DNA of 39,398 nucleotides from JBEKVE01 sp049514335. GTDB lineage: Bacteria; Actinomycetota; Acidimicrobiia; Acidimicrobiales; UBA8190. Where the stretch lies: positions 1 through 39,398 of the forward strand of contig JBEKVE010000010.1 of NCBI GenBank assembly GCA_049514335.1. The letters run 5' to 3'. How positions within the stretch are numbered: the stretch's first letter is position 1; every line of letters starts with the position of its first letter. The position numbers and the translations under genes are program-made. Positions 8,115 through 16,506 of this stretch are shown piece by piece. The notes beneath the pieces are model-generated. The model did not search any database. It worked only from the letters and a program-made list of their open reading frames with translations, and was not told where the DNA came from.

Positions 8115-8366
8115 CCAGGCGATCCCCGGCTGGCAGCGGCCGCCGCCGCCCCCGCCATGAGCCCTATGTGCCCGGCGCCCACGACACAGACATCTGCATC
8201 GTCCTGCTCGTGCATGCGAAGAGCACGGTACTTTTACTCGGGCCTGCAACATGGGGATCTGTGTTGCCGTGACGACCCTCCAATCAGATGCTCGAAGGCG
8301 TTCTCCTCGGTACAGGGGGGCAAATAGGGACTTGCGCTGAACGCTTCGAAGTTGCAATCTACGTAC

Positions 8367-8999
8367 ATGGCGGGGGTCGTCGGGTCGTGGTTGCTCGTTC
8401 TCGCTACGGCGGCAGCGATCGGTGCGATCGTCATTGGGATCGTCATAATGGTGACCTACAGAGGCCGTTCGATGGCATTGCGGAGGACCGCTATTTGGAA
8501 TAGCAAACGGTGGAGCGAGGCGAAAGCCTGCATCAAGGACGAACAGCAGCTCCTCTATGTCGACAACCGGTGGGCGCCCACCTTGGATCTCATGACGAGG
8601 CGTCACACGCAGGACGCGTTCTGGTTCACCGTGCTTCGCGGCCTCTCGATTCTCAGTGGCGTCGCCATCACCGCGCTGTCTGGCATAGGCATCTCGGGAC
8701 ACACGTCGTCCACCGTGCGGTGGTTCATCTTCGGCCTCGGATTCCTGGTGGCGGGAAGCGCCTCGATCGAGCAGCTCGGCCACTACGGCCAGCACCGGTT
8801 GCTCGAGCGCGAAGCGCGAGAGGATCTCCTGGCCGCGGGGGTGAGGCTCTTCTTCGGCGGTGGAAACGGGCTTCCATCGGGCTTCGACGACTTCTACAGA
8901 GCCGTTGAACAGATCATCCAGCGGTACAACACTGCGTACAACCGAACGATCGCGAGCTCCGATAGTGACGCACGTCCTTCCCATGGCCAACCCGCGTGA
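8367..8999 (+). CDS. DUF4231/SLATT-like membrane protein
   Basis: The 210-aa protein has three hydrophobic segments: about residues 4-30 (GVVGSWLLVLATAAAIGAIV...), 86-110 (FWFTVLRGLSILSGVAITAL) and 120-142 (WFIFGLGFLVAGSASIEQL). The tail RLLEREAREDLLAAGVRLFFGG resembles the conserved end of DUF4231 proteins, related to the SLATT membrane effectors found near nucleotide-signalling defence genes. No cyclase or SLOG partner is nearby, so a defence role is not supported by context. ATG 8367 is preferred; TTG 8352 would add five residues. A TTGCGC-N17-CAATCT pair ends 6 nt before the ATG. The gene and its 250-bp upstream region are visibly lower in GC than the neighbours, a hint of separate origin. 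Confidence 0.6.
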   Translation: MAGVVGSWLLVLATAAAIGAIVIGIVIMVTYRGRSMALRRTAIWNSKRWSEAKACIKDEQQLLYVDNRWAPTLDLMTRRHTQDAFWFTVLRGLSILSGVAITALSGIGISGHTSSTVRWFIFGLGFLVAGSASIEQLGHYGQHRLLEREAREDLLAAGVRLFFGGGNGLPSGFDDFYRAVEQIIQRYNTAYNRTIASSDSDARPSHGQPA

Positions 9000-9011
9000 T
9001 GCTGCCGTCGC

Positions 9012-9017
9012 TACGCT
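9012..9017 (+). promoter_or_regulatory. -10 box of a leaderless promoter
   Basis: TACGCT, identical to the box before the ECF sigma gene, lies 7 nt before the ATG at 9025. Confidence 0.4.
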
Positions 9018-9024
9018 GCCAGGC

Positions 9025-9381
9025 ATGACCATGGCAGAGCGGATGGGGTGGCTTCGAGCAGCGGTCGGCGTCGCCATGATCCTGGTGCCACGGACGGTCC
9101 TCGGCGTGTCGGGCCGGGAGCAGATCACCCCCACCGCCACCCTGTTGCTCCGCACCATCGGCATCCGCGATCTGGCCCTCGGGGTCGGCGTCGTGGCCGG
9201 TGCGAGGTCAGGGCCTGAAGAGGCCCGGCGGTGGACCCGCGTGGCCATGGCGAGCGACTCGATGGACGTCGCGGCGAGCCTGGCGAGCCGGAGGTCCATC
9301 GGCACTCGCGATGCCCTGGCCGCCACGGCACTGGCCGTCGTCGCCGTTGTGGGAGACACCCGCGCCCTGCGAGCAGGCTGA
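9025..9381 (+). CDS. Small hypothetical membrane protein
   Basis: This 118-aa protein is not recognised as a named family. It has hydrophobic stretches at about residues 9-26 (LRAAVGVAMILVPRTVLG), 44-60 (IGIRDLALGVGVVAGAR) and 98-113 (ALAATALAVVAVVGDT), so it probably crosses the membrane several times. Between them are charged segments such as GPEEARRWTRVAMASD. The layout resembles small actinobacterial integral membrane proteins annotated only as hypothetical. The start at 9025 is supported by a TACGCT box 7 nt upstream (leaderless); ATG 9031 is also in frame. It is followed 11 bp later by the convergent toxin gene. Confidence 0.6.
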   Translation: MTMAERMGWLRAAVGVAMILVPRTVLGVSGREQITPTATLLLRTIGIRDLALGVGVVAGARSGPEEARRWTRVAMASDSMDVAASLASRRSIGTRDALAATALAVVAVVGDTRALRAG

Positions 9382-9392
9382 CAGAGAGATCG

Positions 9393-9701
9393 TCATCGGC
9401 ATCCGAGCGCGTCTGCCAGCACCCGACAGGCTTCGTCCATGCGCTCCGGCGACAGCCGGGTGATCAACTGGCGCAGCTGCGCCCGACGCACGGTGTGGAG
9501 GTTGTCGAAAGCGGCCACACAGGGCTCGGGCATCCCGTCCTCTTGGTCGAGGTGCAACTCACTCATGAGTCCCCGGATCGTTCGTGTGCAGGGTGCCACC
9601 ACCACGGCCGCGATCCTGTCTGCGACGGGGTCCCGGGTCATCACCAGGACGGGCCGGTCTCCCCCCGGGGTCGCCGCCCACCACACCTCCCCTCTTACCA
9701 C
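9393..9701 (-). CDS. Type II toxin, PemK/MazF family endoribonuclease
   Basis: The 102-aa protein matches MazF-type toxins: VRGEVWWAATPGGDRPVLVMTRD at the N-terminus (RGEVWW and RPVLV strands) and VVAPCTRTIRG with the conserved Thr/Arg of the catalytic site. The C-terminal helix SPERMDEACRVLADALG is also typical. Family members cleave single-stranded mRNA at short motifs. It begins with GTG at 9701 and overlaps the upstream antitoxin gene by 7 nt, the usual antitoxin-first, coupled order. Length is normal for the family. Confidence 0.9.
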   Translation of the reverse strand: MVRGEVWWAATPGGDRPVLVMTRDPVADRIAAVVVAPCTRTIRGLMSELHLDQEDGMPEPCVAAFDNLHTVRRAQLRQLITRLSPERMDEACRVLADALGCR

Positions 9702-9931
9702 TGCGGGGTCAACGTCCAGGCGCCGGGATCGTCGGCGAACGCAAGCTCGGCGTCGGTGAGCGGCAGGCGCTCGTACGTGGCGGCATCGTGTTCGGCTGCC
9801 AGGCTGTACAGGTAGAGCTCGACAGCGCGCCGGATGGCCTCGGAGCGCGACCCGTGAGGGGCGGGGACGAGGTGATCCAGCCTGTCGACCAGGTCGGACG
9901 GCAGCCGGACGGCGATCTGCGTTGATGTCAT
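9695..9931 (-). CDS. Type II antitoxin, ribbon-helix-helix (CopG/MazE-like)
   Basis: The 78-aa protein begins with the RHH fold: TQIAVRLPSDLVDRLDHLV (DNA-contacting strand and first helix), then GSRSEAIRRAVELYLYSLA (second helix with the G-S-R-S-E-A-I turn). The C-terminal 30 residues (YERLPLTDAELAFADDPGAW) are acidic, probably unfolded alone, and the likely toxin-neutralising part. It is expected to dimerise, bind its own promoter and sequester the toxin encoded just downstream. A near-palindromic AT-rich element lies 5 nt upstream of its ATG, in a good position for autorepression. Confidence 0.9.
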   Translation of the reverse strand: MTSTQIAVRLPSDLVDRLDHLVPAPHGSRSEAIRRAVELYLYSLAAEHDAATYERLPLTDAELAFADDPGAWTLTPQW

Positions 9932-9935
9932 GCAG

Positions 9936-9947
9936 TTAGTATACCAA
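9936..9947. promoter_or_regulatory. Near-palindromic operator candidate of the toxin-antitoxin operon
   Basis: TTAGTATACCAA is a 12-bp palindrome with one mismatched pair, centred on GTATAC, ending 5 nt from the antitoxin ATG. It stands out as AT-rich in GC-rich DNA and also contains TATACT on the minus strand, a good -10 sequence, so an RHH repressor bound here would block the promoter. Confidence 0.5.
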
Positions 9948-10060
9948 TATGCATGACAACCGGCCCGGGCGAGCCCCCCACCGCCGGTGGAGGCCAGCCC
10001 GCCTTTTCCTCACCGACAATCCGATATCGGCGAGGAATTCGAGCTCGCCAAGCTGCTCGG

Positions 10061-12943
10061 TCAGGCGGGAGGCATGGCGGTCCCCCCGGCGATGACGGCC
10101 AGGATCTCATCGCCGTGGCGCTCGAGCCGGATGGGTCCCATCCCCCGGCACGCCGCCAGCTCGCCGAGCGTCCCGGGCGATCGGGCGGCGATCCCTTGCA
10201 GCTCGGCGTCGTTGAGGATCACATACGCCGGCACCTTGTCCCGTCGGGCTGTCTCGGTCCTCCACGCCCGCAAGGCGGCCTCGGCCGCGGCTGCATCGGC
10301 CGAGAGCGCCGGTTCGGTGCCGGGGGCCGCCAGGCGCAGTGTCCGCCCGTCCACGACCACGCTGGATCCATAGGCGATGCGCACCCTCGCCGCGCCGACC
10401 TCCATGACCGCCTCGGACACACCCAGCTCCACGAGCGGGCCGCGATGGCCCCCGTGCTCGATGACGAGCCCGGCGGTGGCCGGCACCGACGGCTCGACCC
10501 GCTTCTTCTTCCCGGCGGCTGCGGGCCGTGCCCGTTGGCGATCGGCTCGCGCCGGCACCGCCTCTGTGCGCGGCCTGCTCCCGTCCAGCTCCGCCAGGAA
10601 GACCGACGGTGCCTCGGCATCGGCCAACACCACCGCCTGGCGACGGGCCCGGGTCACGGCCACGTGGAACACCCGGCGCTCGCCCTCCTCGTCGTCGCTC
10701 AGCCGGTGCGGGAGCAGGCCGTCGCTGGCACCGAAGAGAAGGACGTAGTCCCACTCGCGTCCTTTCATCTTGTGGATCGTCGACAGCAGCACCGCCTCCC
10801 CCTGCGGTGCCGGTCTCCCGAGGACGTCCCGGAGCCAGCTCTCGAAGGTGGCGGTCTCGGGGTGCAGCGCCGCCACCGACTCGAGCGCCAGCAGATCGTC
10901 GGCGTGGGTCGACCGGTCCGCTTCACGGCGCGACGAGTCCAGCACGTCCATGGTGTCGCCCAAGCCGATCTCCTCGCGCACGACCCGCAGCGCGGCCTCG
11001 CTCGACACCGTGCACGCCGTGGCGAGCGCCTCGAGATCGTCGGCATAGGAGAGCAGCTTGGGGACGTCGCGCCCCGACAGCCGGCCGGCCAGCCCCCGGA
11101 TGTCGGCCAGCGACGACGAGCCTCGCTCGGCCAGCATCTCGGCCACGTTCCGGGCGATCCCCCGCGAGGGGCGACGGATCGTCTGCTCGATGTCCCCGGC
11201 CGCCATGCGGTTCGGTGCGAGCCCGATCCGCAGGTAGGCCAGCGCCGTGCGGACCCCGGTCCGGTTGAGGACCTGGACGTCGAGGGGCGTCGTGCACGGG
11301 ATGCCCCCTTCGGCGCAGGCGACCTGGACCGGGAGCAGCGTCGAATTCACCCGGGCCAGCACCGCCATCTGCCCCCAGGCCACCTCGGCGCTGCTCCACG
11401 CCCGGACGACCTCGGTGGCACGCCGGGCGAGCAGCGCCGCCGGCGCCTGCATGACCTGCAGTGGGCGCGACGCTTGCAACGGGTCACCGAGGGGAGGCAG
11501 GGCATCGCTTCGCCCGTCGGCAGGCCGGATGTCCTTGGGCACGCGCCGGCGGTTGTAGGACAGCAGATGCCCAGCCGCCGTGACGATATTCGGCGGGCAG
11601 CGGTAGTTGACCTCGAGGGCGTGGTGGTGCGCACCGGGGAAGTACTGCGGGAAATCGATCAGGAACTCCGGCGTGGCTCCGGCGTACCCGTAGATGACCT
11701 GGTCGTCGTCGCCGACGCCGAAGCAGTTGTACGTCGGCGCCGAGAGCAGCCGGATGAGCAGCATGTGCGCCGGGTTCAGGTCCTGGAATTCGTCGACCAG
11801 CAGCAACCGGCACCGCGACCGCGCCGCCTCCCGGGCATCGGGGTCCGTGACCAGGATCTCGATGGCCCGGTACACCTGCTCGTCGAAGTCCACCACGCCG
11901 GCGTCGGCCAAGGTGGCCCGGTAGCGGTCGAATCCCTCGGCGATGCCGCGGGCATCGGGGATGGCGCTCTCGACGTCGCTCGGGGCGCTGAGCCCGAGCC
12001 GGATGGCCGACAGGGCGTCGATGTAGGGGAGCACGGTATCGGTGTTGGCCTGACGGCGGATCTCGAACAGCCGCTCGATCAGCTGCCGCACCTCGCGCTC
12101 CTCGATGGTGCGCATGCCGGCACCCCCGTACTGCGAGCAGATCCACAGGCTCATGCTGTTGAGCGTCCGGATGCCCGGTCCGGCGCGACGCACGAGGTCA
12201 CCACAGCGCTCCCGCATCTCCTCGGCCGCCTTGGCGTTGAAGGCGAGCGCCGTGACGAGGCCCGGGTGCACGTGGCAGTCGGCGATCAGATGGCGGATGC
12301 GTTCGGTGAGGACCCGGGTCTTGCCCGAGCCGGCCGGGGCGATCACCCGTGCGCCGCCGACGAGGTGCGCCACCGCGGCGCGCTGGTCGGGGGCGAGCAC
12401 CGAGGTGGGCGGGGCGTCCCCCACCGGGTCGAGCGACTGCGCCTCGAGGTTCCAGCGGTGCACGACCCCGATCCCCCCGACCTGCGCCGGCGGCGCGAAC
12501 GGCCCGCCGTCGACGAACAGCGGTGTCCCGTCACCGAGCACGATGTCGCCCGGCCCACCGGCGCCGACCCCGGTGGCGGCGAACATCCGGGCCGCCTTGC
12601 GCCCGTGCCACCACACGGGCTCCGCGCCCCGGGCGTCGTAGTTGTTGCTCCACACCAGGTACTGCAGGCGCTCGCGGGTGAACTCGAAACGGGGGGTGAG
12701 CCTGTACACGGGTGCGGTCGTGGTCTCGGGCGCCCGCAGCGCGCCCGGGTCCACCCCGAGGTCGACGACCACAGGCCGCCGGCCGATCCACGCCTCGTGC
12801 AGCGCCTCCGCAGCGGGGCCCGGCTCGCGCAGGTCCCGCTCACCGATGGGGATCCGGGGGCAGTCGGACCACTGCTGTGGTGGGGCTTGGCCGTTCGCCA
12901 CGACGACGCCTCGACCGAGTCCGTCGCGGGCTGTCGAGGACAT
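10061..12943 (-). CDS. UvrD/PcrA-like superfamily 1 DNA helicase with C-terminal HRDC domain
   Basis: The 960-aa protein is an SF1A 3'-5' helicase, expected to unwind DNA in repair or replication restart. Motif I APAGSGKT is at residues 202-209, motif II DEFQD at 384-388, followed by GDDDQVIYGYAGATPE (motif III), LEVNYRCP (motif IV), STIHKMKGREWD (motif V, around 715) and VAVTRARRQAVVLA (motif VI). Residues about 890-955 form an HRDC domain ending in GELAACRGMGPIRLERHGDEIL. Unusually, about 180 residues precede the helicase core and contain an aromatic-rich conserved-looking segment (LVWSNNYDARGAEPVWWHG). The ATG at 12943 has TAACGT 8 nt upstream, so it may be leaderless. It lies 30 bp after the MmpL-type gene on the same strand. 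Confidence 0.92.
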   Translation of the reverse strand: MSSTARDGLGRGVVVANGQAPPQQWSDCPRIPIGERDLREPGPAAEALHEAWIGRRPVVVDLGVDPGALRAPETTTAPVYRLTPRFEFTRERLQYLVWSNNYDARGAEPVWWHGRKAARMFAATGVGAGGPGDIVLGDGTPLFVDGGPFAPPAQVGGIGVVHRWNLEAQSLDPVGDAPPTSVLAPDQRAAVAHLVGGARVIAPAGSGKTRVLTERIRHLIADCHVHPGLVTALAFNAKAAEEMRERCGDLVRRAGPGIRTLNSMSLWICSQYGGAGMRTIEEREVRQLIERLFEIRRQANTDTVLPYIDALSAIRLGLSAPSDVESAIPDARGIAEGFDRYRATLADAGVVDFDEQVYRAIEILVTDPDAREAARSRCRLLLVDEFQDLNPAHMLLIRLLSAPTYNCFGVGDDDQVIYGYAGATPEFLIDFPQYFPGAHHHALEVNYRCPPNIVTAAGHLLSYNRRRVPKDIRPADGRSDALPPLGDPLQASRPLQVMQAPAALLARRATEVVRAWSSAEVAWGQMAVLARVNSTLLPVQVACAEGGIPCTTPLDVQVLNRTGVRTALAYLRIGLAPNRMAAGDIEQTIRRPSRGIARNVAEMLAERGSSSLADIRGLAGRLSGRDVPKLLSYADDLEALATACTVSSEAALRVVREEIGLGDTMDVLDSSRREADRSTHADDLLALESVAALHPETATFESWLRDVLGRPAPQGEAVLLSTIHKMKGREWDYVLLFGASDGLLPHRLSDDEEGERRVFHVAVTRARRQAVVLADAEAPSVFLAELDGSRPRTEAVPARADRQRARPAAAGKKKRVEPSVPATAGLVIEHGGHRGPLVELGVSEAVMEVGAARVRIAYGSSVVVDGRTLRLAAPGTEPALSADAAAAEAALRAWRTETARRDKVPAYVILNDAELQGIAARSPGTLGELAACRGMGPIRLERHGDEILAVIAGGTAMPPA

Positions 12944-12951
12944 CGGGTGGC

Positions 12952-12957
12952 ACGTTA
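12952..12957 (-). promoter_or_regulatory. -10 box before the helicase gene
   Basis: On the minus strand TAACGT lies 8 nt before the ATG at 12943, consistent with a leaderless transcript separate from the upstream transporter. Confidence 0.35.
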
Positions 12958-12973
12958 CCGGCCCCCTGTGTCG

Positions 12974-15172
12974 TTACACCGACTCGAGCTCCTTGGCCGG
13001 CTCCACCAGGTCGTCGGCCTCGAGGTGCAGGACCGGCAGCCGGCGGTCGAGCCACGACGGCAACCACCAGTTACGGGCACCGAGGAGATGCATGAGAGAC
13101 GGAACCAGGATGGTGCGCACGACGAAGGCGTCGATGACGATCGCCACCGCGAACCCGATGCCGAACTCCTGGATCACGAGGGCGTTGTTGATCAGGCTGA
13201 ACGACAGGAAGACGAGGATCATGATCAGCCCTGCGGCGGTGATCACCCTGCCTGTCTCCGCCTGTCCCCGGGTGACCGCCCGGCGGTTGTCGCCTGAGCT
13301 CACCCACTCCTCGTGCATGCGGCTCACGAGAAAGACCTCGTAGTCCATCGAGAGGCCGAAGAGCACGGCGAACATCATCACCGGCAGATACACCTCGATC
13401 GGCCCGGCCTTGGCGAATCCGAGAACCGGTCTGAGCCACCCGTACTGGAAGGCGGCGGTGATCGCCCCGAGCGCGGCACCGATGGAGAGGATGTTCATCA
13501 CCGACGCCACGAGCGGGACCACGAGACTGCGGAAGACCGTGGCGAGCAGCAGGAACGCCAGGATGACGATGACGACGACGAAGAGTGGGAGCTTGCTCGC
13601 CAGGACGTTCGAGAAGTCGATGCCGCCGGCCGTTTCGCCGCCGACGTGGACGGCGAGCGAGGTGCCCGCCGTCACACCCGGGACCTCGGCGCGGATGTGG
13701 TCGACGAGGTCGGTGGTCTGCGCCGCCTGCGGCGTGTAGCTGGGGTAGACGATGGCGACCGCCGCCTTGCCGTTCGGGCTGGTTCGCGGCGCCAGCACCC
13801 GGGCGACGCCGGGCGTGTGCTGCAGACTCCCGACGAAGCTGTCGAAGCGCCCGAGGTCGCCAGGGCTGCCGATCTTGCCCACCACCTGCAGCGGTCCGTT
13901 GAACCCGGGGCCGAACCCCTTCGCCAGCAGGTTGTAGGCGAGCAACGTGGTCGACCCCGACGGGTCCTCCCCGGAGTCGGCGATCCCGAGGCGCATGCTG
14001 AAGAAGGGGAGGGCCACCACCACGATCGCCACCAGACTGACCACGCCGAGAATGACGGACCGCCGCTGCACGACGGCGGACCACCACGTCCAGAACGGGC
14101 TCGCCCCACGGTCGCTCGCCGTCACCGTGTCCGTGTGGTCCGAGCCCCTGGCGAGCAGGGCGCGTCGGTCACGACGCGAGATCGCCTTGTACCCGTAGAA
14201 GCCGAGCATGGCCGGCAGCAGCGTGAGGGAGGAGAGCATGGTGAGGGCGACGACGAAGGCGGCCCCGAGCGAGACGCCGTAGAGGAAGGTGAGCGCCAGG
14301 GCGAACATCCCGAGCAGGGCGACACAGACCGTCAGGCCGGCGACCGCCACCGCCCGACCGGAGGTGTTGAGCGCCCGGAGCACGGCCTCCTCGGGGGTGC
14401 GGCCGGCGAGCAGCTCCCGCCGGTGGCGGTTGACGATGAACAGCGCATAGTCGATGCCGACGCCGAGCGAGATGAGCTCGGCCAACTGGGTGGCGAACTG
14501 CGGGACGCTGAAGGCGTGGGAGAGGATGCCGATGAGCGACGTCCCGATGCCGATGGCGATGACGGCCGACAGCAGCGGGAGCAGCGCGCTGAGCAGTGAC
14601 CGGCGGAAGGCGAAGAACAGGACGACCAGGGCGAGCAGCGCCCCCACCAGGAAGTCGGAAGAGCCGCCCCCTTGGCTCTCCCCGTTCTGCACGGCCGCCC
14701 CGCCCAGCTGGACGTCGAGGAGGTGGGAGTCCACCGCCTGTGCCGTGCGGATCAGGAGCTTCGCCTGGGAGGTGGTGACGTTCTGCGCCTGGGCGTTCAA
14801 CTGGACGGTGGCGAGACCGATGGTCCCGTCCTTCGAGATGAGCCCCGACCGGTAGGGGGAGGTCACGCCGGTCACGAAGGAGAGCCGCCCGACCTTGGCC
14901 AGCATCCCGTTCACGGCGGCGGACACGGCGGGGCTCTGCAGTGTGCCGTTCTTCGCCTCCACCACGATCTGGTCGCTGTCGCCGCTCTGGGAGGGGAAGT
15001 TGGCCTGGACGATGGAAAGCGCCTGGCTCGAGTCCGTCGAGGGGAAGGAGAAGTTGTTGCTGTAGGTCGATCCCACCGAGTGGGCGATCCCCGCCACCAC
15101 CACGAGGGCGACGAGCCAGGTCAGCAGGACGAGCCTCCGGCGTCGGAAGCAGAAGCGGGTGAGAGCGGTCAT
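12974..15172 (-). CDS. MMPL-family RND transporter
   Basis: The 732-aa inner-membrane protein has the two-repeat MmpL/HpnN architecture: TM1 at the N-terminus (RRRRLVLLTWLVALVVVAGI), a periplasmic domain of about 150 residues, five TMs, a second TM and periplasmic domain, and five more TMs. The paired proton-relay motifs are visible: GVGIDYALFIVNRHRREL in the first half and GLSMDYEVFLVSRMHEEW in the second. Actinobacterial members export lipids or lipopeptides using the proton gradient; the cargo here is unknown. I chose ATG 15172 because AGGAGGGA stands about 7 nt upstream; the longer reading frame to 15319 has no family features. There is no adjacent MmpS or lipid synthase. Confidence 0.92.
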   Translation of the reverse strand: MTALTRFCFRRRRLVLLTWLVALVVVAGIAHSVGSTYSNNFSFPSTDSSQALSIVQANFPSQSGDSDQIVVEAKNGTLQSPAVSAAVNGMLAKVGRLSFVTGVTSPYRSGLISKDGTIGLATVQLNAQAQNVTTSQAKLLIRTAQAVDSHLLDVQLGGAAVQNGESQGGGSSDFLVGALLALVVLFFAFRRSLLSALLPLLSAVIAIGIGTSLIGILSHAFSVPQFATQLAELISLGVGIDYALFIVNRHRRELLAGRTPEEAVLRALNTSGRAVAVAGLTVCVALLGMFALALTFLYGVSLGAAFVVALTMLSSLTLLPAMLGFYGYKAISRRDRRALLARGSDHTDTVTASDRGASPFWTWWSAVVQRRSVILGVVSLVAIVVVALPFFSMRLGIADSGEDPSGSTTLLAYNLLAKGFGPGFNGPLQVVGKIGSPGDLGRFDSFVGSLQHTPGVARVLAPRTSPNGKAAVAIVYPSYTPQAAQTTDLVDHIRAEVPGVTAGTSLAVHVGGETAGGIDFSNVLASKLPLFVVVIVILAFLLLATVFRSLVVPLVASVMNILSIGAALGAITAAFQYGWLRPVLGFAKAGPIEVYLPVMMFAVLFGLSMDYEVFLVSRMHEEWVSSGDNRRAVTRGQAETGRVITAAGLIMILVFLSFSLINNALVIQEFGIGFAVAIVIDAFVVRTILVPSLMHLLGARNWWLPSWLDRRLPVLHLEADDLVEPAKELESV

Positions 15173-15516
15173 CGGTGGTCCCTCCTGGCGGAGTGTGGGG
15201 GGGACGTCCGCCTCATCGACGGACGGCTCGTTGCGGTGAAGGGCGCGGCCCCTCGAGATCTGGATGCCGAAGCGGGGGCGGTGCTCGGTTCGCTCGGCCT
15301 GAGCGACGCCTCGGTGCACCTCTCAAGGTAGCGCGCCGAGGATCCCCCTCCGGACGCCGGGTTGCCGGGAGCCGGACGACGGAGACGTCCCAGGTGGAGC
15401 CCGCTTCGGTTCAGTTGACCTGCCGCGTTGTTTCGACGCACGCAGGTCCCGACGGGGGAGGTGGCCGCGATTCATCGGTCGACGATTCGCAGTTTTCGGA
15501 CCGTGGCCGGCGGTCG
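15173..15516. other. 344-bp region without a recognisable gene
   Basis: This stretch lies upstream of the transporter start and after the stop of the SRPBCC gene, both on the minus strand. The AGGAGGGA ribosome site of the transporter is at its left edge. Open frames through it are overlapping, lack ribosome sites and resemble no family. I see no clear hairpin with a T-run, so no terminator is called. It presumably holds the transporter promoter. Confidence 0.5.
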
Positions 15517-16035
15517 TCAGCCCCCAGGGGCGATGCCGCCCCCCTCCGACGCACCGGGACCGCCGGCCACCCAGAGGGCGAACCGGCGCAGTCCGGAACC
15601 CCAGCCGTCGGGCGACCCGATACCGTCGCGCATGGCCTCCCACCCTTCGCCGTGTCGATCGAGGTGGCGGTGCTCGAGCTCGACCCTCGTGCGGTCGGGC
15701 TCCTCGGCGATGAAGCGGACCTCGACCTCGCTGGCCTTGGCGTGGTCCGTCTCGACCTTCCAACTGAGCGAGATGTCCCAGCTGAACACGAACCGGCTCG
15801 GCGGATCGAAGGCCAGAACGCGCGCCCATTGGCACTCGCTCCCGTCGGTGCCCACGTCGTAGATCCGGCCGCCCACCCGGGGCTCGAGCACCATCTCGGC
15901 CAGGGGGGCCTCGATGATGTGGTGTTCGGGCGGCCACCACCCGCCCATGTCCTGGGTGAACACGGCGAATGCCTTCTCCACCGGAGCGTCGACCACGATC
16001 GACGTGGTCACGGCGGTGGCACGGGTGTCAGTCAT
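15517..16035 (-). CDS. SRPBCC / AHSA1-like domain protein
   Basis: The 172-aa protein has the START-like fold of the Aha1/CalC family: TTSIVVDAPVEKAFAVFTQDMGGWWPPEH at the N-terminus, LEPRVGGRIYDVGTDGSECQWARVLAFDPPSRFVFSWDIS in the middle, and TRVELEHRHLDRHGEGWEAMRDGIG at the C-terminus. These are standard landmarks of the family. Members bind hydrophobic ligands, but their substrates are mostly unknown. ATG 16035 is supported by AGGAGA about 7 nt upstream. It overlaps the end of the ArsR gene by 8 nt. ArsR-SRPBCC pairs of this kind are very common in Actinobacteria, and the repressor probably controls its partner. Confidence 0.88.
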   Translation of the reverse strand: MTDTRATAVTTSIVVDAPVEKAFAVFTQDMGGWWPPEHHIIEAPLAEMVLEPRVGGRIYDVGTDGSECQWARVLAFDPPSRFVFSWDISLSWKVETDHAKASEVEVRFIAEEPDRTRVELEHRHLDRHGEGWEAMRDGIGSPDGWGSGLRRFALWVAGGPGASEGGGIAPGG

Positions 16036-16357
16036 CGGTGCTCTCCTGTTGTCGGGGTCGTCGCTCGACGCTCTGTTTGAACGAGTGCAGGGCCGTATTC
16101 CAGAAGCGGTCGAGGTAGTCACGCAGGCCCTCGAGGCCGGCGGGGTCGAGGCTGTAGACCCGGCGGTTTCCCTCGGGCGTGTCGCGCACGAGGCCCGCTT
16201 CCTTCAGGATCTTGAGGTGCTGGGACACCGCCGGCCGGCTCACGGGCAGGAGCGCCGCCAGGTCGACGACGGCGGCAGGGCCTTCGGCCAGCTGCTCCAG
16301 GATGGCGCGACGGGTCGGGTCGCCGATGGCATCGAGGGCGGCACCGTAAGTTTCCAC
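16028..16357 (-). CDS. ArsR-family winged-helix repressor
   Basis: The 109-aa protein is a small homodimeric repressor. The DNA-binding core is unmistakable: AALDAIGDPTRRAILEQLAEG, VVDLAALLPVSRPAVSQHLKILKEAGLV (recognition helix SRPAVSQHLKIL) and a beta wing DTPEGNRRVYSLDP. It lacks the ELCVCDL Cys motif of metal sensors, so the ligand is probably not arsenite. I chose GTG 16357 because it starts two residues before the conserved domain and lies inside a strong inverted repeat; the longer frame to 16489 adds an Arg-rich non-family segment. The gene is coupled to the SRPBCC gene and diverges from the aldo/keto reductase. Confidence 0.9.
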   Translation of the reverse strand: METYGAALDAIGDPTRRAILEQLAEGPAAVVDLAALLPVSRPAVSQHLKILKEAGLVRDTPEGNRRVYSLDPAGLEGLRDYLDRFWNTALHSFKQSVERRPRQQESTDD

Positions 16358-16384
16358 TAACGGTAAGCTACTACTTACGGTGCC
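16340..16384. promoter_or_regulatory. Inverted repeat at the arsR start: probable ArsR operator
   Basis: GGCACCGTAAG (16340-16350) and its exact complement CTTACGGTGCC (16374-16384) flank the GTG start at 16357, and a third copy of the core, CGGTAAG, lies between them (16361-16367). The elements are AT-richer than the surroundings. A dimeric repressor bound here would block initiation of arsR and could also affect the divergent reductase gene. Confidence 0.55.
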
Positions 16385-16506
16385 GTGGGTGTCAAGGTGT
16401 CTCCGACGGGTTCTCCGGCGCTCAAGAGCACGACCGGCGGTGGCGCCGACCCGACCGGCCGCACGCCGGTGACCCTCGGGAGTCCGCACACGAGAGGGAG
16501 AAAGGC

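Noticed and set aside
9953..13297. Very long plus-strand open frame (1114 codons) opposite the helicase gene
   Set aside because: It is antisense to a clear UvrD-like helicase, rich in Arg/Gly/His/Pro and without family motifs; long antisense frames are expected in DNA with G/C at third codon positions.
15169..15441. Small minus-strand gene upstream of the transporter
   Set aside because: No ribosome site, low-complexity composition and it would overlap the transporter's own ribosome site and start.
16358..16489. Longer N-terminus for the ArsR protein
   Set aside because: The added 44 residues are Arg-rich with no match to the family, and they would be translated from DNA that contains the operator-like inverted repeat.
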